Position numbers and translations under genes: made by a program. Below are positions 1 through 9,584 of a stretch of DNA of 64,000 nucleotides, one piece after another. Origin of the DNA: Planctomycetota bacterium (GTDB taxonomy: Bacteria > Planctomycetota > Planctomycetia > Pirellulales > PNKZ01); assembly GCA_018242585.1 (NCBI GenBank), contig JAFEBQ010000019.1, positions 1-64,000 of the forward strand. Direction: 5' to 3'. Position 1 is the stretch's first letter. Each line of letters begins with the position of its first letter. The notes under the pieces are model-generated. The model saw only the letters and a list, made by a program, of their open reading frames with translations, was not told the origin of the DNA and did no database searches.

Positions 1-119
1 GGGAGAAGGTGGTGAGCGCAGCGAACCGGATGAGGGTCGCGCGTCAATCGTGTGCGAGTCCCCCGGCGCAACGTGGACCCTCATCCGGCCTTCGGCCACC
101 TTCTCCCGGAGGGAGAAGG
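1..119. repeat. Dispersed 'gagaagg' inverted repeat, copy 1
   Basis: The left arm reads gggagaaggtgg followed by ccggatgagggtc. The right arm is gaccctcatccgg followed by ccaccttctccc, so the two arms are inverted around about 35 bases of unrelated spacer. The same architecture recurs at 8643-8776 and 36111-36290, with half copies near 22568 and 30103. The window may start inside this copy. It is intergenic and shows no coding potential. Confidence 0.85.
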
Positions 120-207
120 GTTGCTGCGCGCTCGGTGATGGTTGAAACCTGTTGCTGTGCAATGTTATCACTGTCCAATGTCATGACACTTGTGAGCATC
201 GCAACGA

Positions 208-525
208 CTACGTCACTTCCGCGTCGATCCATGCCAGGTACGCGGCGTAGCCGGCGGTGATGTCGTGGGCGGTGATCTGCGGAGTGTCGTAAGGGTGACG
301 CTCGCGAATCGCTTGCTCGACGGCTGGGTAGGCGTCGCAACGAGTCTTCAACATCAACAGCCATTCCTGGGCGGTTTCGAGCTTGCCTTCCCAGCGATAA
401 GCGCTGTCGATCGGCCCGATCATCTGGGCACAAGCCACCAGCCGCCGCTCGACCAATTCGGCCGACAGCCGCCGGGCGTCCTCTCGCGAGGGTAACGTGG
501 TCGACACGGTGATGTAATTGCTCAC
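208..525 (-). CDS. cutA: CutA-like divalent-cation tolerance protein
   Basis: This 105-residue protein matches CutA1 in length and in its conserved stretches: an N-terminal [12 protein letters not shown] segment, the [17 protein letters not shown] core, and a C-terminal [10 protein letters not shown] motif. CutA proteins form small cytosolic trimers with a ferredoxin-like fold linked to copper tolerance, although the biochemical role remains unsettled. The start is a GTG at 523-525; a longer upstream reading frame exists in another phase and was rejected. The gene is transcribed away from pckA, leaving about 260 bases between them for divergent promoters. Family assignment is firm; function is known only by analogy. 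Confidence 0.9.
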   Translation of the reverse strand: MSNYITVSTTLPSREDARRLSAELVERRLVACAQMIGPIDSAYRWEGKLETAQEWLLMLKTRCDAYPAVEQAIRERHPYDTPQITAHDITAGYAAYLAWIDAEVT

Positions 526-783
526 GACGAGTCCCTTGTTTCAGATCACTACCCATCCCGCCAGCACGCAAAGTGTCAAATCGTCCGCGCCGGCGAGTTC
601 ACGAACCGTCATCTTAACTCAACCTCGCCAACGCCGCGTGCCTTTTCGCACGCCTGTAACCCGAACCGCGCGCTGGCTTGCGTGCCCGACAAGCATCCGG
701 CTACGATTGCGATTGTTCCGGGGCGTTGCGACCGAAGGGCGCGAGCGCGCCCACTGATTTGTACGCAACCGAGGCGGCTCACC

Positions 784-2370
<1,587 letters not shown>

Positions 2371-2443
2371 AGAGAGCAGAGGGAATGTTCGGTGCGCTAG
2401 CAACGCGTATGCAGGGTGCATATCGAGACGGGGCGGGCACTGC

Positions 2444-5400
2444 TCAAGGCTTCGCAGCAGGGGCCGCGCCTGCGGGTGGAGCGGCCGGCGCGATCATGCC
2501 GGCGGCTGGCTTGTCACCCGCCGCTTTATCTGCCGCCGCCTTGTCGGCGGCGGCTTTGTCAACCAGCGGCGGCGGAGCGGTGTCTTCGCGCTTGGGCGGC
2601 GCGCCGGTGTCGGCCAGCAAGAACGACGACCAGAAGAACGGATGATCCCCCTTGGGCGCGGTCGTCAGCCCGGCCGAGTTCAAGCGCGGCTCGGCCGTGG
2701 GATTCAACTCGCGCTCCGACACGACCAGCACCGCCCGCTGCCAGGCGTCGGCCGCGTAGGTGTGGGGCATTTCCTGCGTGAACTCGCGGACCAGGTCATA
2801 GCTGCTCTGACCGCCGGTGCGCCAGCGACTAATCAGCACGGTCCGCGCGCCGCAACCCATCAAGCTGGTAATGCCCAGGAACAATTCCTGGCCCGCGGCC
2901 GGCTTCTTCAGTGAATTCTCGGCCGGCGTGCGGAAGCCGGGCAGGATGACCAACTCGGGCGTCGACATCGGCACCGACATCCACGCGGCCAGTTGCGCGC
3001 CCGGCGAGCCTGCGTCCAACGGTATCGGCGCCCATTCGCGCGGGCTGCTCTCGTTGGGCAGAATCTCCGACAACACCACCAGCCGATCGAACAACCGGGC
3101 CAGCAGTCCGCTCGGCGCGTGCAAGTGCCCGTGGATCGACGTCGGGCTGACCAGCGCGCGCTCCATGTCTTCGTAAGCGCGCTGGGTGACGTCGGCGGCG
3201 TCTTGCGGATACATCTTGCCCAGCACCACGCCGGTCGTCCCCCCTTGCCGGTGCGGGCGCGTATCGCCGACGGCCAGCCCCACGGTCGGCGCATAGCGAA
3301 TCTTCAGCTTGGTGATCAGCGGCGCTTGCTCGCTGCCGTCCATGTTGCTGACCAACAGCGACTCGAACGGCACGTACCAGAGCAAATTGTCCGGCACGAT
3401 GATCAGCTCGGTGAAGGTGTAAGGGAGCACGACCTTCGAATCGCGCATCAGCGTGTCGAGCAGTTCCTTTGCCGGCTTCTTCCAGGCCGCTTCCTGCAAG
3501 TCCTGGCCGCGGAGCTGCTTGTTCTGTTCCCAATTGCCCATGCCACGCAGCAAGTCCTTGGTCAGCTTTTCGACGGCGCTGGGCGAGGCCAACAGCCAAT
3601 AGCCGTACTTGTCGTTGGTCATCAAAAAGGCGTGCGTCTGCCGCGACGTCGAGTAGAACGACAACAGCGCCTGCCCCTGGGTGAGCAGCTTCTGCGTGTC
3701 CTTGTAGTTGCGCATTGGCGGGAAGACAATGTTCGCCGGCTCGCGCCGCAGCGCGATCTCGCGGAGGATGACCTCCTGGGCCTGCGACGTGCTGGCCAGC
3801 TCGGCGAGTTTGGCGGCTTGCTGCTTGGCGGCCGGCGCTTCGGTAAAGAACAGTTGTCCAGCCCGCAGTTCGGCCAGCAGCTTGCGCGACTTGTCTTGCA
3901 GTTCCTTGTAGCGCGGATACTTGGTCAACAGATCTTGCCGCTGCAACGTCGTCGTCTGATCGAGCGCTTCGGCCGGCCCTTCGAGCAGCCAGCGCAAGTT
4001 CATCAGCCGGCCGCCGAAATCCATCTGGCTGAGGAAACGATGCCGCCGCGTCAGATCCGAGATTTCGAGCGCCCGTTCGTATTCCTTCCGCTTGATGGCC
4101 GCCTCGAACCAGTTTTCATAGCTGGCTTCGTGCGGCACGCCCATCACCGATAGCGACTCCATCGGTTCGGTCAGCCAGTCGGCCGGCTTCGGATCGCGCA
4201 GCAAGATGTCATAGAGATCGATCGCCACGCGGTCGGTGATCGCGGCATTCTTGTACAGCGAATCGACCACCGATATCTGGTACAGCCACAACGAACCGCT
4301 GCGCTGGAACGCCAGGAACGCTTGCAGCGGTGTTTCGACGCCAGTGGGGTTGCCGCTTTCATACAGCGCCGTCGCGTGCAGGTAATTGACCCGCGCGCCG
4401 ACCCGGGCGATGTTCATATCGCTGCGGATCATGGCGGCTCGGGCCTTGGACACAAAGTCGAGGGCGGCCTTAGGCTGGCCCAGCGCAATCGCGTTCTCGG
4501 CGCTAAGTGCCAACAGCGACGCATAGACATGCGCGTAACCTTGCCGGCGGGCCCACTCGGCGGCCGGCAGCAGTAGAGGATACTCCCCTTTGCGGTTGGC
4601 CATCAGATGGGTCATCAGGCCGTAACGGAACGACTCTTCCAGGACGTCGAGTCGTCCGTAGTTGACGGCCGAATACGAGGTCTCGCGGTACAACTTCTCG
4701 GCGGCTGGATAGTCGCCAGCAATCAAGGCAATCCGGGCCAACTCAACCAGCGCGATCGGCGTCAGCGGGTGGTCGTACTGGCCGTTGGCCAGCATGCCCC
4801 GTTCGAGCGCCGTCTTGGCCTGGGCCTCTTTGCCGGCGGCCGAGAAGGCCAGGCCCAGCATCACGTCGATGTAGCATTCGGACCAGTGGTTCGGCTGCCC
4901 CGGCCGGCGCTGCAACGCCGACAACACCTGTTCGGTCAGCGGGTCGTGCGGGCAGCTTGGCCCCATGATCTCGCGCCGGCGGCGAATCGCCTGGGCCGTG
5001 CAGCGGACGATCTCTTGCACGTTGATCGGCATTAGCACCGGATTCTGGACCACGCCGCCGCCGCGCTGCAAGACCGAGGCCGCCGACGTCAGCGAGCCTT
5101 GCTGGATCATCGTGTTGGCCGGAATGTTGGCGATCGTCACCGGTCGCTCGGTGCGCCCCCAGGGGACGGTCGCCTGGGCGGTGACTGACGCCGAGGCGGT
5201 GAGTTCGGCCGGGAACTGGACATTGATCATCCAGCTTGAGTGCTGCACGAACAGGTTCAACGCGGCGATGTATTGCTCGTTGGCGTTGGCGAATTGCCCC
5301 AACTGATAAAACGCGTCGCCGGCCATCGTGTGGTAACAGATCGAATCGATCCAGCGCTGCGTCCCCGCCTTGATCGCGCCCGATTGCGCGCTGACCAGAA

Positions 5401-5620
5401 AGTCGCGCGCGGCGGCGCGGAACTGGCCGTCGTGGAACTCTTCGATCGAGGCGAAATAGGCCACGCTGGGGACGGGCTGGTTCTGGGCCCGGGACGTGGC
5501 GGCGAACGCGCCCAGCGCGAACGCCAGCGCCCACAGCGCGGCCGGGATGAACCGCGCGTGTGCCGTACATGAAGTCCGTCGTGGCCGCTCAGCTATCAGT
5601 CGAACGTGCGTGCTCGTCAT
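2444..5620 (-). CDS. Secreted TPR protein with degenerate CHAT-like C-terminus
   Basis: A protein of about 1058 residues. The N-terminus has a signal peptide (hydrophobic LWALAFALGAFAA, then TSRAQ). Helical repeats resembling TPRs fill roughly the first 650 residues, for example GDAFYQLGQFANANEQYIAAL. The last 350 resemble a CHAT (caspase-HetF/TPR) domain, with FTELIIVPDNLLWYVPFESLL and a terminal MGCGARTVLISRWRTGG. The place where CHAT proteases carry LSACET reads LPGFRT, so the catalytic cysteine seems absent. The tail is an Ala/Lys/Pro repeat (DKAAADKAAADKAAG). I chose the ATG at 5620 because it gives a signal peptide; the frame extends 73 codons upstream. A periplasmic scaffold is more likely than a protease. 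Confidence 0.75.
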   Translation of the reverse strand: MTSTHVRLIAERPRRTSCTAHARFIPAALWALAFALGAFAATSRAQNQPVPSVAYFASIEEFHDGQFRAAARDFLVSAQSGAIKAGTQRWIDSICYHTMAGDAFYQLGQFANANEQYIAALNLFVQHSSWMINVQFPAELTASASVTAQATVPWGRTERPVTIANIPANTMIQQGSLTSAASVLQRGGGVVQNPVLMPINVQEIVRCTAQAIRRRREIMGPSCPHDPLTEQVLSALQRRPGQPNHWSECYIDVMLGLAFSAAGKEAQAKTALERGMLANGQYDHPLTPIALVELARIALIAGDYPAAEKLYRETSYSAVNYGRLDVLEESFRYGLMTHLMANRKGEYPLLLPAAEWARRQGYAHVYASLLALSAENAIALGQPKAALDFVSKARAAMIRSDMNIARVGARVNYLHATALYESGNPTGVETPLQAFLAFQRSGSLWLYQISVVDSLYKNAAITDRVAIDLYDILLRDPKPADWLTEPMESLSVMGVPHEASYENWFEAAIKRKEYERALEISDLTRRHRFLSQMDFGGRLMNLRWLLEGPAEALDQTTTLQRQDLLTKYPRYKELQDKSRKLLAELRAGQLFFTEAPAAKQQAAKLAELASTSQAQEVILREIALRREPANIVFPPMRNYKDTQKLLTQGQALLSFYSTSRQTHAFLMTNDKYGYWLLASPSAVEKLTKDLLRGMGNWEQNKQLRGQDLQEAAWKKPAKELLDTLMRDSKVVLPYTFTELIIVPDNLLWYVPFESLLVSNMDGSEQAPLITKLKIRYAPTVGLAVGDTRPHRQGGTTGVVLGKMYPQDAADVTQRAYEDMERALVSPTSIHGHLHAPSGLLARLFDRLVVLSEILPNESSPREWAPIPLDAGSPGAQLAAWMSVPMSTPELVILPGFRTPAENSLKKPAAGQELFLGITSLMGCGARTVLISRWRTGGQSSYDLVREFTQEMPHTYAADAWQRAVLVVSERELNPTAEPRLNSAGLTTAPKGDHPFFWSSFLLADTGAPPKREDTAPPPLVDKAAADKAAADKAAGDKPAAGMIAPAAPPAGAAPAAKP

Positions 5621-6002
5621 CGGTTCCCCTGCGATAGCAATTCCCGGCCGAGCAATTGCTTGCGGTGACCACACCTGCCAGCTTTCCGAGGCAAGTTCCA
5701 GCATAGCGGGGAGCAAACCAACAGGCAAAAACCAGGGATTGAATGTCGCTTTTTTCACCTCATCCGCAGCCCGTTCGCGCGAAACCGGCCCGCACGCCCC
5801 GTCGGACGCCAAACCAGGAAAACTGCGCGACCCAGGCACCCGCTAGCACCCCGCGTGCTGGGAAACTTTTCCGATTTTACTCAAAGTTAGGCCAGACTTT
5901 GTCCGATATCTGAGTACCAATGATGCCGGATAGGCAGAGGATTCCGGCGGTGCTGGCTTAGTAGCAGTGTGGCGGCGAAACCATTAGGGAAGGATCCCGG
6001 AA

Positions 6003-6407
6003 ATGACGACTCGATTGACTCCCCGTTCGTGGCCGCTTGGTCTGGCAGCCTTGGTGTTGCTGGCCAGCAGCGTGGGTTGCCAATCCGACTTTAATGGTCA
6101 AACGCTCCCCAGCGCCTGGTGGCAGACGGACGACGTCCAGTACTTCCCGCCAGGGGCCGAGTTCAAGCTCGCTCGCGAAGCCGCCGCCATGCAGGCCGCC
6201 AAGCGCGACGCCCTGACACCGAACCGCGGCTTGCCAGGCGTGGCGCCGGGCCCCGCGCCGCTGGTTGCTCCGCAAGGAGCCGTGCCAGCGCCGGCGGGCG
6301 CTCCCGCGCCGTTGGGCGCGCCAGCGGGCGCCGCGCCAGGGGCCGCACCCATGGGCGAACCGGGCGCCGCTCCGGCCGCGCCAGCCAACCCGTTCGGCGC
6401 GCCGTAA
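6003..6407 (+). CDS. Small Ala/Pro-rich lipoprotein
   Basis: This 134-residue protein opens with a signal peptide and a lipobox-like VGC placing the acylated cysteine at residue 26. A compact middle segment (residues 27-75, with WWQTDDVQYFPPGAEFKLAREAA) is followed by about 55 residues of Ala-Pro-Gly low complexity. Such tails are typical of planctomycete envelope proteins and may span the cell-wall layer. I do not recognise a family. It begins about 380 bases from the divergent CHAT-like gene and precedes the GlsB-like gene by about 70 bases, possibly in one transcript. Confidence 0.72.
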   Translation: MTTRLTPRSWPLGLAALVLLASSVGCQSDFNGQTLPSAWWQTDDVQYFPPGAEFKLAREAAAMQAAKRDALTPNRGLPGVAPGPAPLVAPQGAVPAPAGAPAPLGAPAGAAPGAAPMGEPGAAPAAPANPFGAP

Positions 6408-6476
6408 TCTAACCTTCGATCATCGGTTCAATCGTCAACCGCCTCGGGCAACGTCGGAACAGTGCGGAACAATGCG

Positions 6477-6869
6477 ATGGAACCGTTTGAATTGCCCTCG
6501 CAACTTCAGCACATCCTCAGCGACGTGCTGATTTGGATCGGGTTTGGCACCGTCGTCGGCTTGGTGGCCAAGGCGATCATGCCAGGACGCGACCCCGGCG
6601 GCGCGATCGCCACCTTGATGATGGGCATCGGCGGCAGCGTGATCGGCTCGGGCCTGCTGTCGTATTGCTGGAACGGACACCGTGTCACGCCGATCAGCCC
6701 GATCGGTTTCGTGGTGGCCACGGCCGGCGCGTTCGTGCTGCTGTTCTTCTATCGACTGCTCAGCGGCCGGTTCCAACTCGAAGCGGGCGACAACGTCCGC
6801 GGCACGGAACCTTACTATCGCCGCTACGGCCGCCGCCGCGCCGACTACGCGCGACGGTACGATGACTAA
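6477..6869 (+). CDS. GlsB/YeaQ/YmgE-like small membrane protein
   Basis: The 130-residue product has three hydrophobic segments. The conserved transglycosylase-associated (GlsB/YeaQ/YmgE) pattern is visible: IGFGTVVGLVAKAIMPGRDPGGAIATLMMGIGGSVIGS, given here as adjoining motifs IGFGTVVGLVAK, IMPGRDPGG and MGIGGSVIGS. Members are stress-associated inner-membrane proteins of unknown mechanism. The C-terminus is an Arg/Tyr-rich tail (YYRRYGRRRADYARRYDD), unusual for the family and probably cytosolic. An in-frame GTG at 6462 is an alternative start. The gene sits just downstream of a lipoprotein gene on the same strand. Confidence 0.8.
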   Translation: MEPFELPSQLQHILSDVLIWIGFGTVVGLVAKAIMPGRDPGGAIATLMMGIGGSVIGSGLLSYCWNGHRVTPISPIGFVVATAGAFVLLFFYRLLSGRFQLEAGDNVRGTEPYYRRYGRRRADYARRYDD

Positions 6870-6997
6870 GTAGCCTGAGTCGACGGGGCGATCGACACTC
6901 ATTCACGGTTCGGGCGCCATGCTCAAACTCCTTGTTTGATCATGTGAAGCGCCAGGTCGACATGCTCACGGCTTAAGGGCTTGGGCATGGCCCTCTT

Positions 6998-7534
6998 TTA
7001 CACTTTGTCAGTCTGCCGCGCGGCTGCCTGAGCTGACTTGCGTTGCAACTGCTGCTTGCGAATCAGGGCCGCCTCGTCGGCGATATTGAGCAGCGACAAG
7101 CGCGTGGCGCGGAACAACGCCCCGCTTCCCAATACCAGGCCGGTCACGCCCAGGAACCCGAGCAGCAAGCCCAGCCCCGCCAGGGCCCAAAACCAGACAG
7201 CGTCCTGATAATTGACCAAAGCCGCGCCCAGCAGCGTCACCAGCGTGGCGGCGGCAAACGCCCCCAGCGCCAGGTAGACGTCGCGCAAGGCCCGCAGCAG
7301 CAGGCCTCCCTGAATCTCGACGCGATTGACCTGATCGATCAGCAAGGCCGTTTGCTCTTCGGAAAGATTCGGCGACTCGGCCTTGGCGAATAGTTCCTGC
7401 ATCCGATCGCGGGTGCGGAGCATTCGGTTGGTGGTGCTCAAGGCCAGCACGCTCGACGCATTGGTCAACAGCGCCGGCGCGGCAATGAAGGTCAACACGG
7501 CAAACGGACTTTGCGACACCGAGATTGCATCCAT
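6998..7534 (-). CDS. DUF2721 family membrane protein
   Basis: A 178-residue protein with an N-terminal hydrophobic helix (SPFAVLTFIAAPALLTNASSVLAL), then the TNRMLRTRDRMQEL segment typical of DUF2721, and two further membrane helices near residues 90-145. The ATG at 7534 is preferred because the 54 upstream codons have no membrane-protein character and run into a dispersed repeat. DUF2721 proteins have no established function. The gene is convergent with the GlsB-like gene and appears monocistronic. Confidence 0.8.
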   Translation of the reverse strand: MDAISVSQSPFAVLTFIAAPALLTNASSVLALSTTNRMLRTRDRMQELFAKAESPNLSEEQTALLIDQVNRVEIQGGLLLRALRDVYLALGAFAAATLVTLLGAALVNYQDAVWFWALAGLGLLLGFLGVTGLVLGSGALFRATRLSLLNIADEAALIRKQQLQRKSAQAAARQTDKV

Positions 7535-7636
7535 CGCACGCGCCTGTTGCTTGTCAGCAGGGAACCGATCACGACGATACTTTAGCGGATGGCTAGCGTT
7601 TGGGAGAAGGCTTCCATCGGAAGGACAAACGCGATT

Positions 7637-7797
7637 TGAACCGCAAAGACGCAAAGGGCGCAAAGGCGGACAGAAAGGAATTGAAGCGCAGTGCATAGAC
7701 CTCGAACTGATTTTAATTCCTCAGCTGCTCTCTGCGCCCTCCGCGATTAGCCGTCTTTGCCTTTTCTTTGCGCCCTTTGCGTCTTTGCGGTAAAAAC
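7637..7797. repeat. 'aaccgcaaagacgcaaag' MITE-like element, copy A
   Basis: The ends are inverted: aaccgcaaagacgcaaaggg at the left and ccctttgcgtctttgcggt at the right, with more divergent inverted segments inside (cgcagtg and ctctgcgccctc). Length is about 160 bp. Close relatives lie at 24389-24562 and 39128-39298, always between genes, and a more diverged nested version lies at 33998-34358. No protein is encoded. The layout fits a miniature inverted-repeat element, but no target duplication could be defined by eye. Confidence 0.8.
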
Positions 7798-7913
7798 TTC
7801 CGTCACGCCGCCGTGCTGAGCCTGGCGATGATCCCCCATGCCCCGGACACCCTGTTCTTGGTACATTATCCGCATCCATGCAACCATCCTGCTGGCCCCG
7901 AGTCGATCGCCCG

Positions 7914-8591
7914 ATGACGTTCACTTCTGGTTCCCACTGGGATGCCGCCTCCGTCGAGCGGCGCATTGACGAGTGGGCCAACAGCTTGACTCACGGCGTC
8001 GGCTTTGTCGCCAGCGTCATCGGTGCCGTCGCCCTGATGTCTCAAGCGTCGCTGACCGGCGGCACGGCGCGGCTGATCGGCTGTGCCATTTACGTCACGA
8101 CGTTGGTGGCCGTGTACGCCGCGTCGACATTGTCCCATGTGTTCGCCCAGCGCCGCTGGCGTCGGCTGTTCCGCACGCTGGACCAAGCGTTCATTTATCT
8201 GTTGATCGCCGGCTCGTACACGCCGCTGGCCTTGCTGTGGTTGCACGGCGGCTGGCTCACCGCGTTGTGCGTCGCCATTTGGATCATCGCGCTGTTCGGG
8301 TTTTTCTCCAAGCTGATCCTGCAACATCGCATCGAAGGGGTCAGCCTGACCTTATATGGCGTGTTGGGCTGGCTGCCGGCGGCGGCCGTACCGGCCGCGT
8401 GGCTGGCGATTCCCCACGGCGTCCTTTGGCTGTTTTTCGCCGGCGGGCTGTTCTATACACTCGGCATGGCATTCCTGATCTTCGATCAGCGCGTCCGCTA
8501 CTTTCACGCCGCCTGGCATGTGATGGTCATGGCCGGCAGCGTCTGCCACTACGTCGCGATCTTTTGGTACGTCGCCAGGCCCGCGGATTGA
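7914..8591 (+). CDS. PAQR / hemolysin III family membrane protein
   Basis: About 225 residues with seven predicted membrane segments. Diagnostic PAQR/HlyIII features are present in order: a cytosolic ERRIDEWANSLTHGVG, the YAASTLSH motif ending helix 2, DQAFIYLLIAGSYTP at helix 3, and HAAWHVMVMAGSVCHY near the C-terminus. The conserved Ser, His, Asp and His residues could form the metal site known in eukaryotic adiponectin receptors. Bacterial relatives act in membrane-lipid homeostasis; direct haemolytic activity should not be assumed. An in-frame ATG 12 codons upstream (7878) is possible, but its extra residues do not look like the family. Confidence 0.9.
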   Translation: MTFTSGSHWDAASVERRIDEWANSLTHGVGFVASVIGAVALMSQASLTGGTARLIGCAIYVTTLVAVYAASTLSHVFAQRRWRRLFRTLDQAFIYLLIAGSYTPLALLWLHGGWLTALCVAIWIIALFGFFSKLILQHRIEGVSLTLYGVLGWLPAAAVPAAWLAIPHGVLWLFFAGGLFYTLGMAFLIFDQRVRYFHAAWHVMVMAGSVCHYVAIFWYVARPAD

Positions 8592-8642
8592 AGACTTGCG
8601 CAGCGCGATTGCAGATGTGGTCTCCATCGCGCGAGCCGGCGT

Positions 8643-8776
8643 ACTACCCTTCTCCCTCGGGGAGAAGGTGGTGAGCGCAGCGAACCGGATGAGGGTCCCG
8701 CGTCAGTCTGGTGCGATCTTGGGCAATGTTGACCCTCATCCGGCCTTCGGCCACCTTCTCCCGGCGGGAGAAGGGT
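8643..8776. repeat. Dispersed 'gagaagg' inverted repeat, copy 2
   Basis: This copy closely matches 1-119: cccttctccctcggggagaa and ggtggtgagcgcagcgaacc, a spacer, then ggccttcggccacc and ttctcccggcgggagaaggg. It matters because the intact sequence ccttctccctcggggagaag shows what the mobile element at 8977-11934 interrupted. The remaining bases 8777-8967 show no gene or recognisable site. Confidence 0.88.
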
Positions 8777-8976
8777 TACTTCACGCTGAAGTGAATAGGC
8801 CTCGTGTTCTGATCATTCACACCTGCTCTCGTTTCCGTGAGTTTTTGCTTGCCTGGCGCAGGTGGGCTTGAAAGTATAGGCAACGCGGCTAAGCTCGCGC
8901 TGTCCGCGCCCCGGCGCTGCGGTAAGCGACACATGGAATAGTAATTGGCTCAGCGCATAGCCCTTCTCCCTCGGGG

Positions 8977-8997
8977 GGCTTTGCATAACAACCCCCG
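8977..8997 (+). repeat. Left terminal inverted repeat
   Basis: 21 bases starting ggctttgcataacaaccccc match the reverse complement of the right end without mismatch. The heptamer tgcataa inside it recurs in subterminal sites at 9020-9035 and 11869-11907, suggesting repeated transposase-binding motifs. Confidence 0.93.
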
Positions 8998-9059
8998 TTT
9001 GCCCACAAACGAACCCGCCTGCATAAGTACCGGCGGCCGCGCGGCTTGTTTAGTAGATA

Positions 9060-9290
9060 CTAAGCAACGCCATTTCACGTGCACCTTCTGGGAATAGGAT
9101 GATCCGAGCTTGGAAGGCTTGGCTCATCCCTAGTTGGCTGTAAGAGCAGCCAACACACCAGAACAGGAGGTGTTCAGTGCGGTTAATTTACTGCGCGTTA
9201 TTACGCACGCGAGCGGCGGTACAGGTTTAATGTCGGCGGTTGCCCGCCAACCGCCCGGCAATAAACGGGAGTCTACCCGCCTATTTGCTT
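9060..9290 (+). other. Hairpin-dense non-coding left arm of the mobile element
   Basis: Between the left end and the small regulator gene are several consecutive stem-loops: gagc/gctc within ggat/atcc near 9097-9130, ttggctg/cagccaa at 9134-9153, acacc/ggtgt just after, ggcggttg/caaccgcc around 9235-9252, and cggg/cccg near 9265. A short open frame (9134-9319) overlaps but resembles no protein. The region may be a transcribed structured RNA or a structured transposon end; nothing proves transcription. Confidence 0.35.
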
Positions 9291-9302
9291 TTTGCAACTC
9301 CG

Positions 9303-9470
9303 TTATGGCTTGTACCTAACAAGTTGCAACAAAACCATCCGCGCCCAAGTCGATGTATTGAGCACCTTGCTGTTGGCCGCTTGGTCCAACGCTTTGCGTT
9401 CTCCATCGGTTAGCCGGATGCGCAACACGTTGGTGCGGTTTTCATCTTTGGGTTTCTTTGGTCGTGCCAT
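9303..9470 (-). CDS. Small ribbon-helix-helix-like DNA-binding protein
   Basis: A 55-residue basic protein. After MARPKKPKDENRTN comes a predicted beta strand (VLRIRLT) and two helices (DGERKALDQAANSK, TSTWARMVLLQL), the pattern of ribbon-helix-helix repressors. It is transcribed divergently from the transposase across a 114-base region with repeated operator-like sequence, so autorepression and control of transposase expression are plausible. Start at 9470 was chosen over two in-frame ATGs six and three codons upstream because conserved-looking basic sequence begins there. An 8-bp inverted repeat, ttgcaact/agttgcaa, brackets the 3' end and may aid termination. Confidence 0.62.
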   Translation of the reverse strand: MARPKKPKDENRTNVLRIRLTDGERKALDQAANSKVLNTSTWARMVLLQLVRYKP

Positions 9471-9478
9471 GCCCCACA

Positions 9479-9567
9479 TTGTAGCCACAAAAATAATTGC
9501 CGCAAGCTCCTGGGAATGAGGCTACGTTGTAGCTACAGTAACTCACGTTACGAATACACGTAGTTAC
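9479..9567. promoter_or_regulatory. Divergent operator region between regulator and transposase
   Basis: Two copies of ttgtagcyaca (9479-9489 and 9527-9537) lie in direct orientation; the second is near-palindromic with gctac upstream. Beside it is an almost perfect inverted repeat, gtaactcacgt (9538-9548) with acgtagttac (9558-9567). These symmetrical sites between divergent genes are natural targets for the ribbon-helix-helix protein. No clear -10/-35 pair was identified. Confidence 0.5.
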
Positions 9568-9584
9568 GCAAGGGGTTTACGCCA

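Noticed and set aside
9134-9319. Short plus-strand ORF in the element's left arm
   Set aside because: No ribosome-binding site or recognisable motif, and it lies over a series of hairpins and the 3' end of the RHH gene, so structure explains the sequence better.
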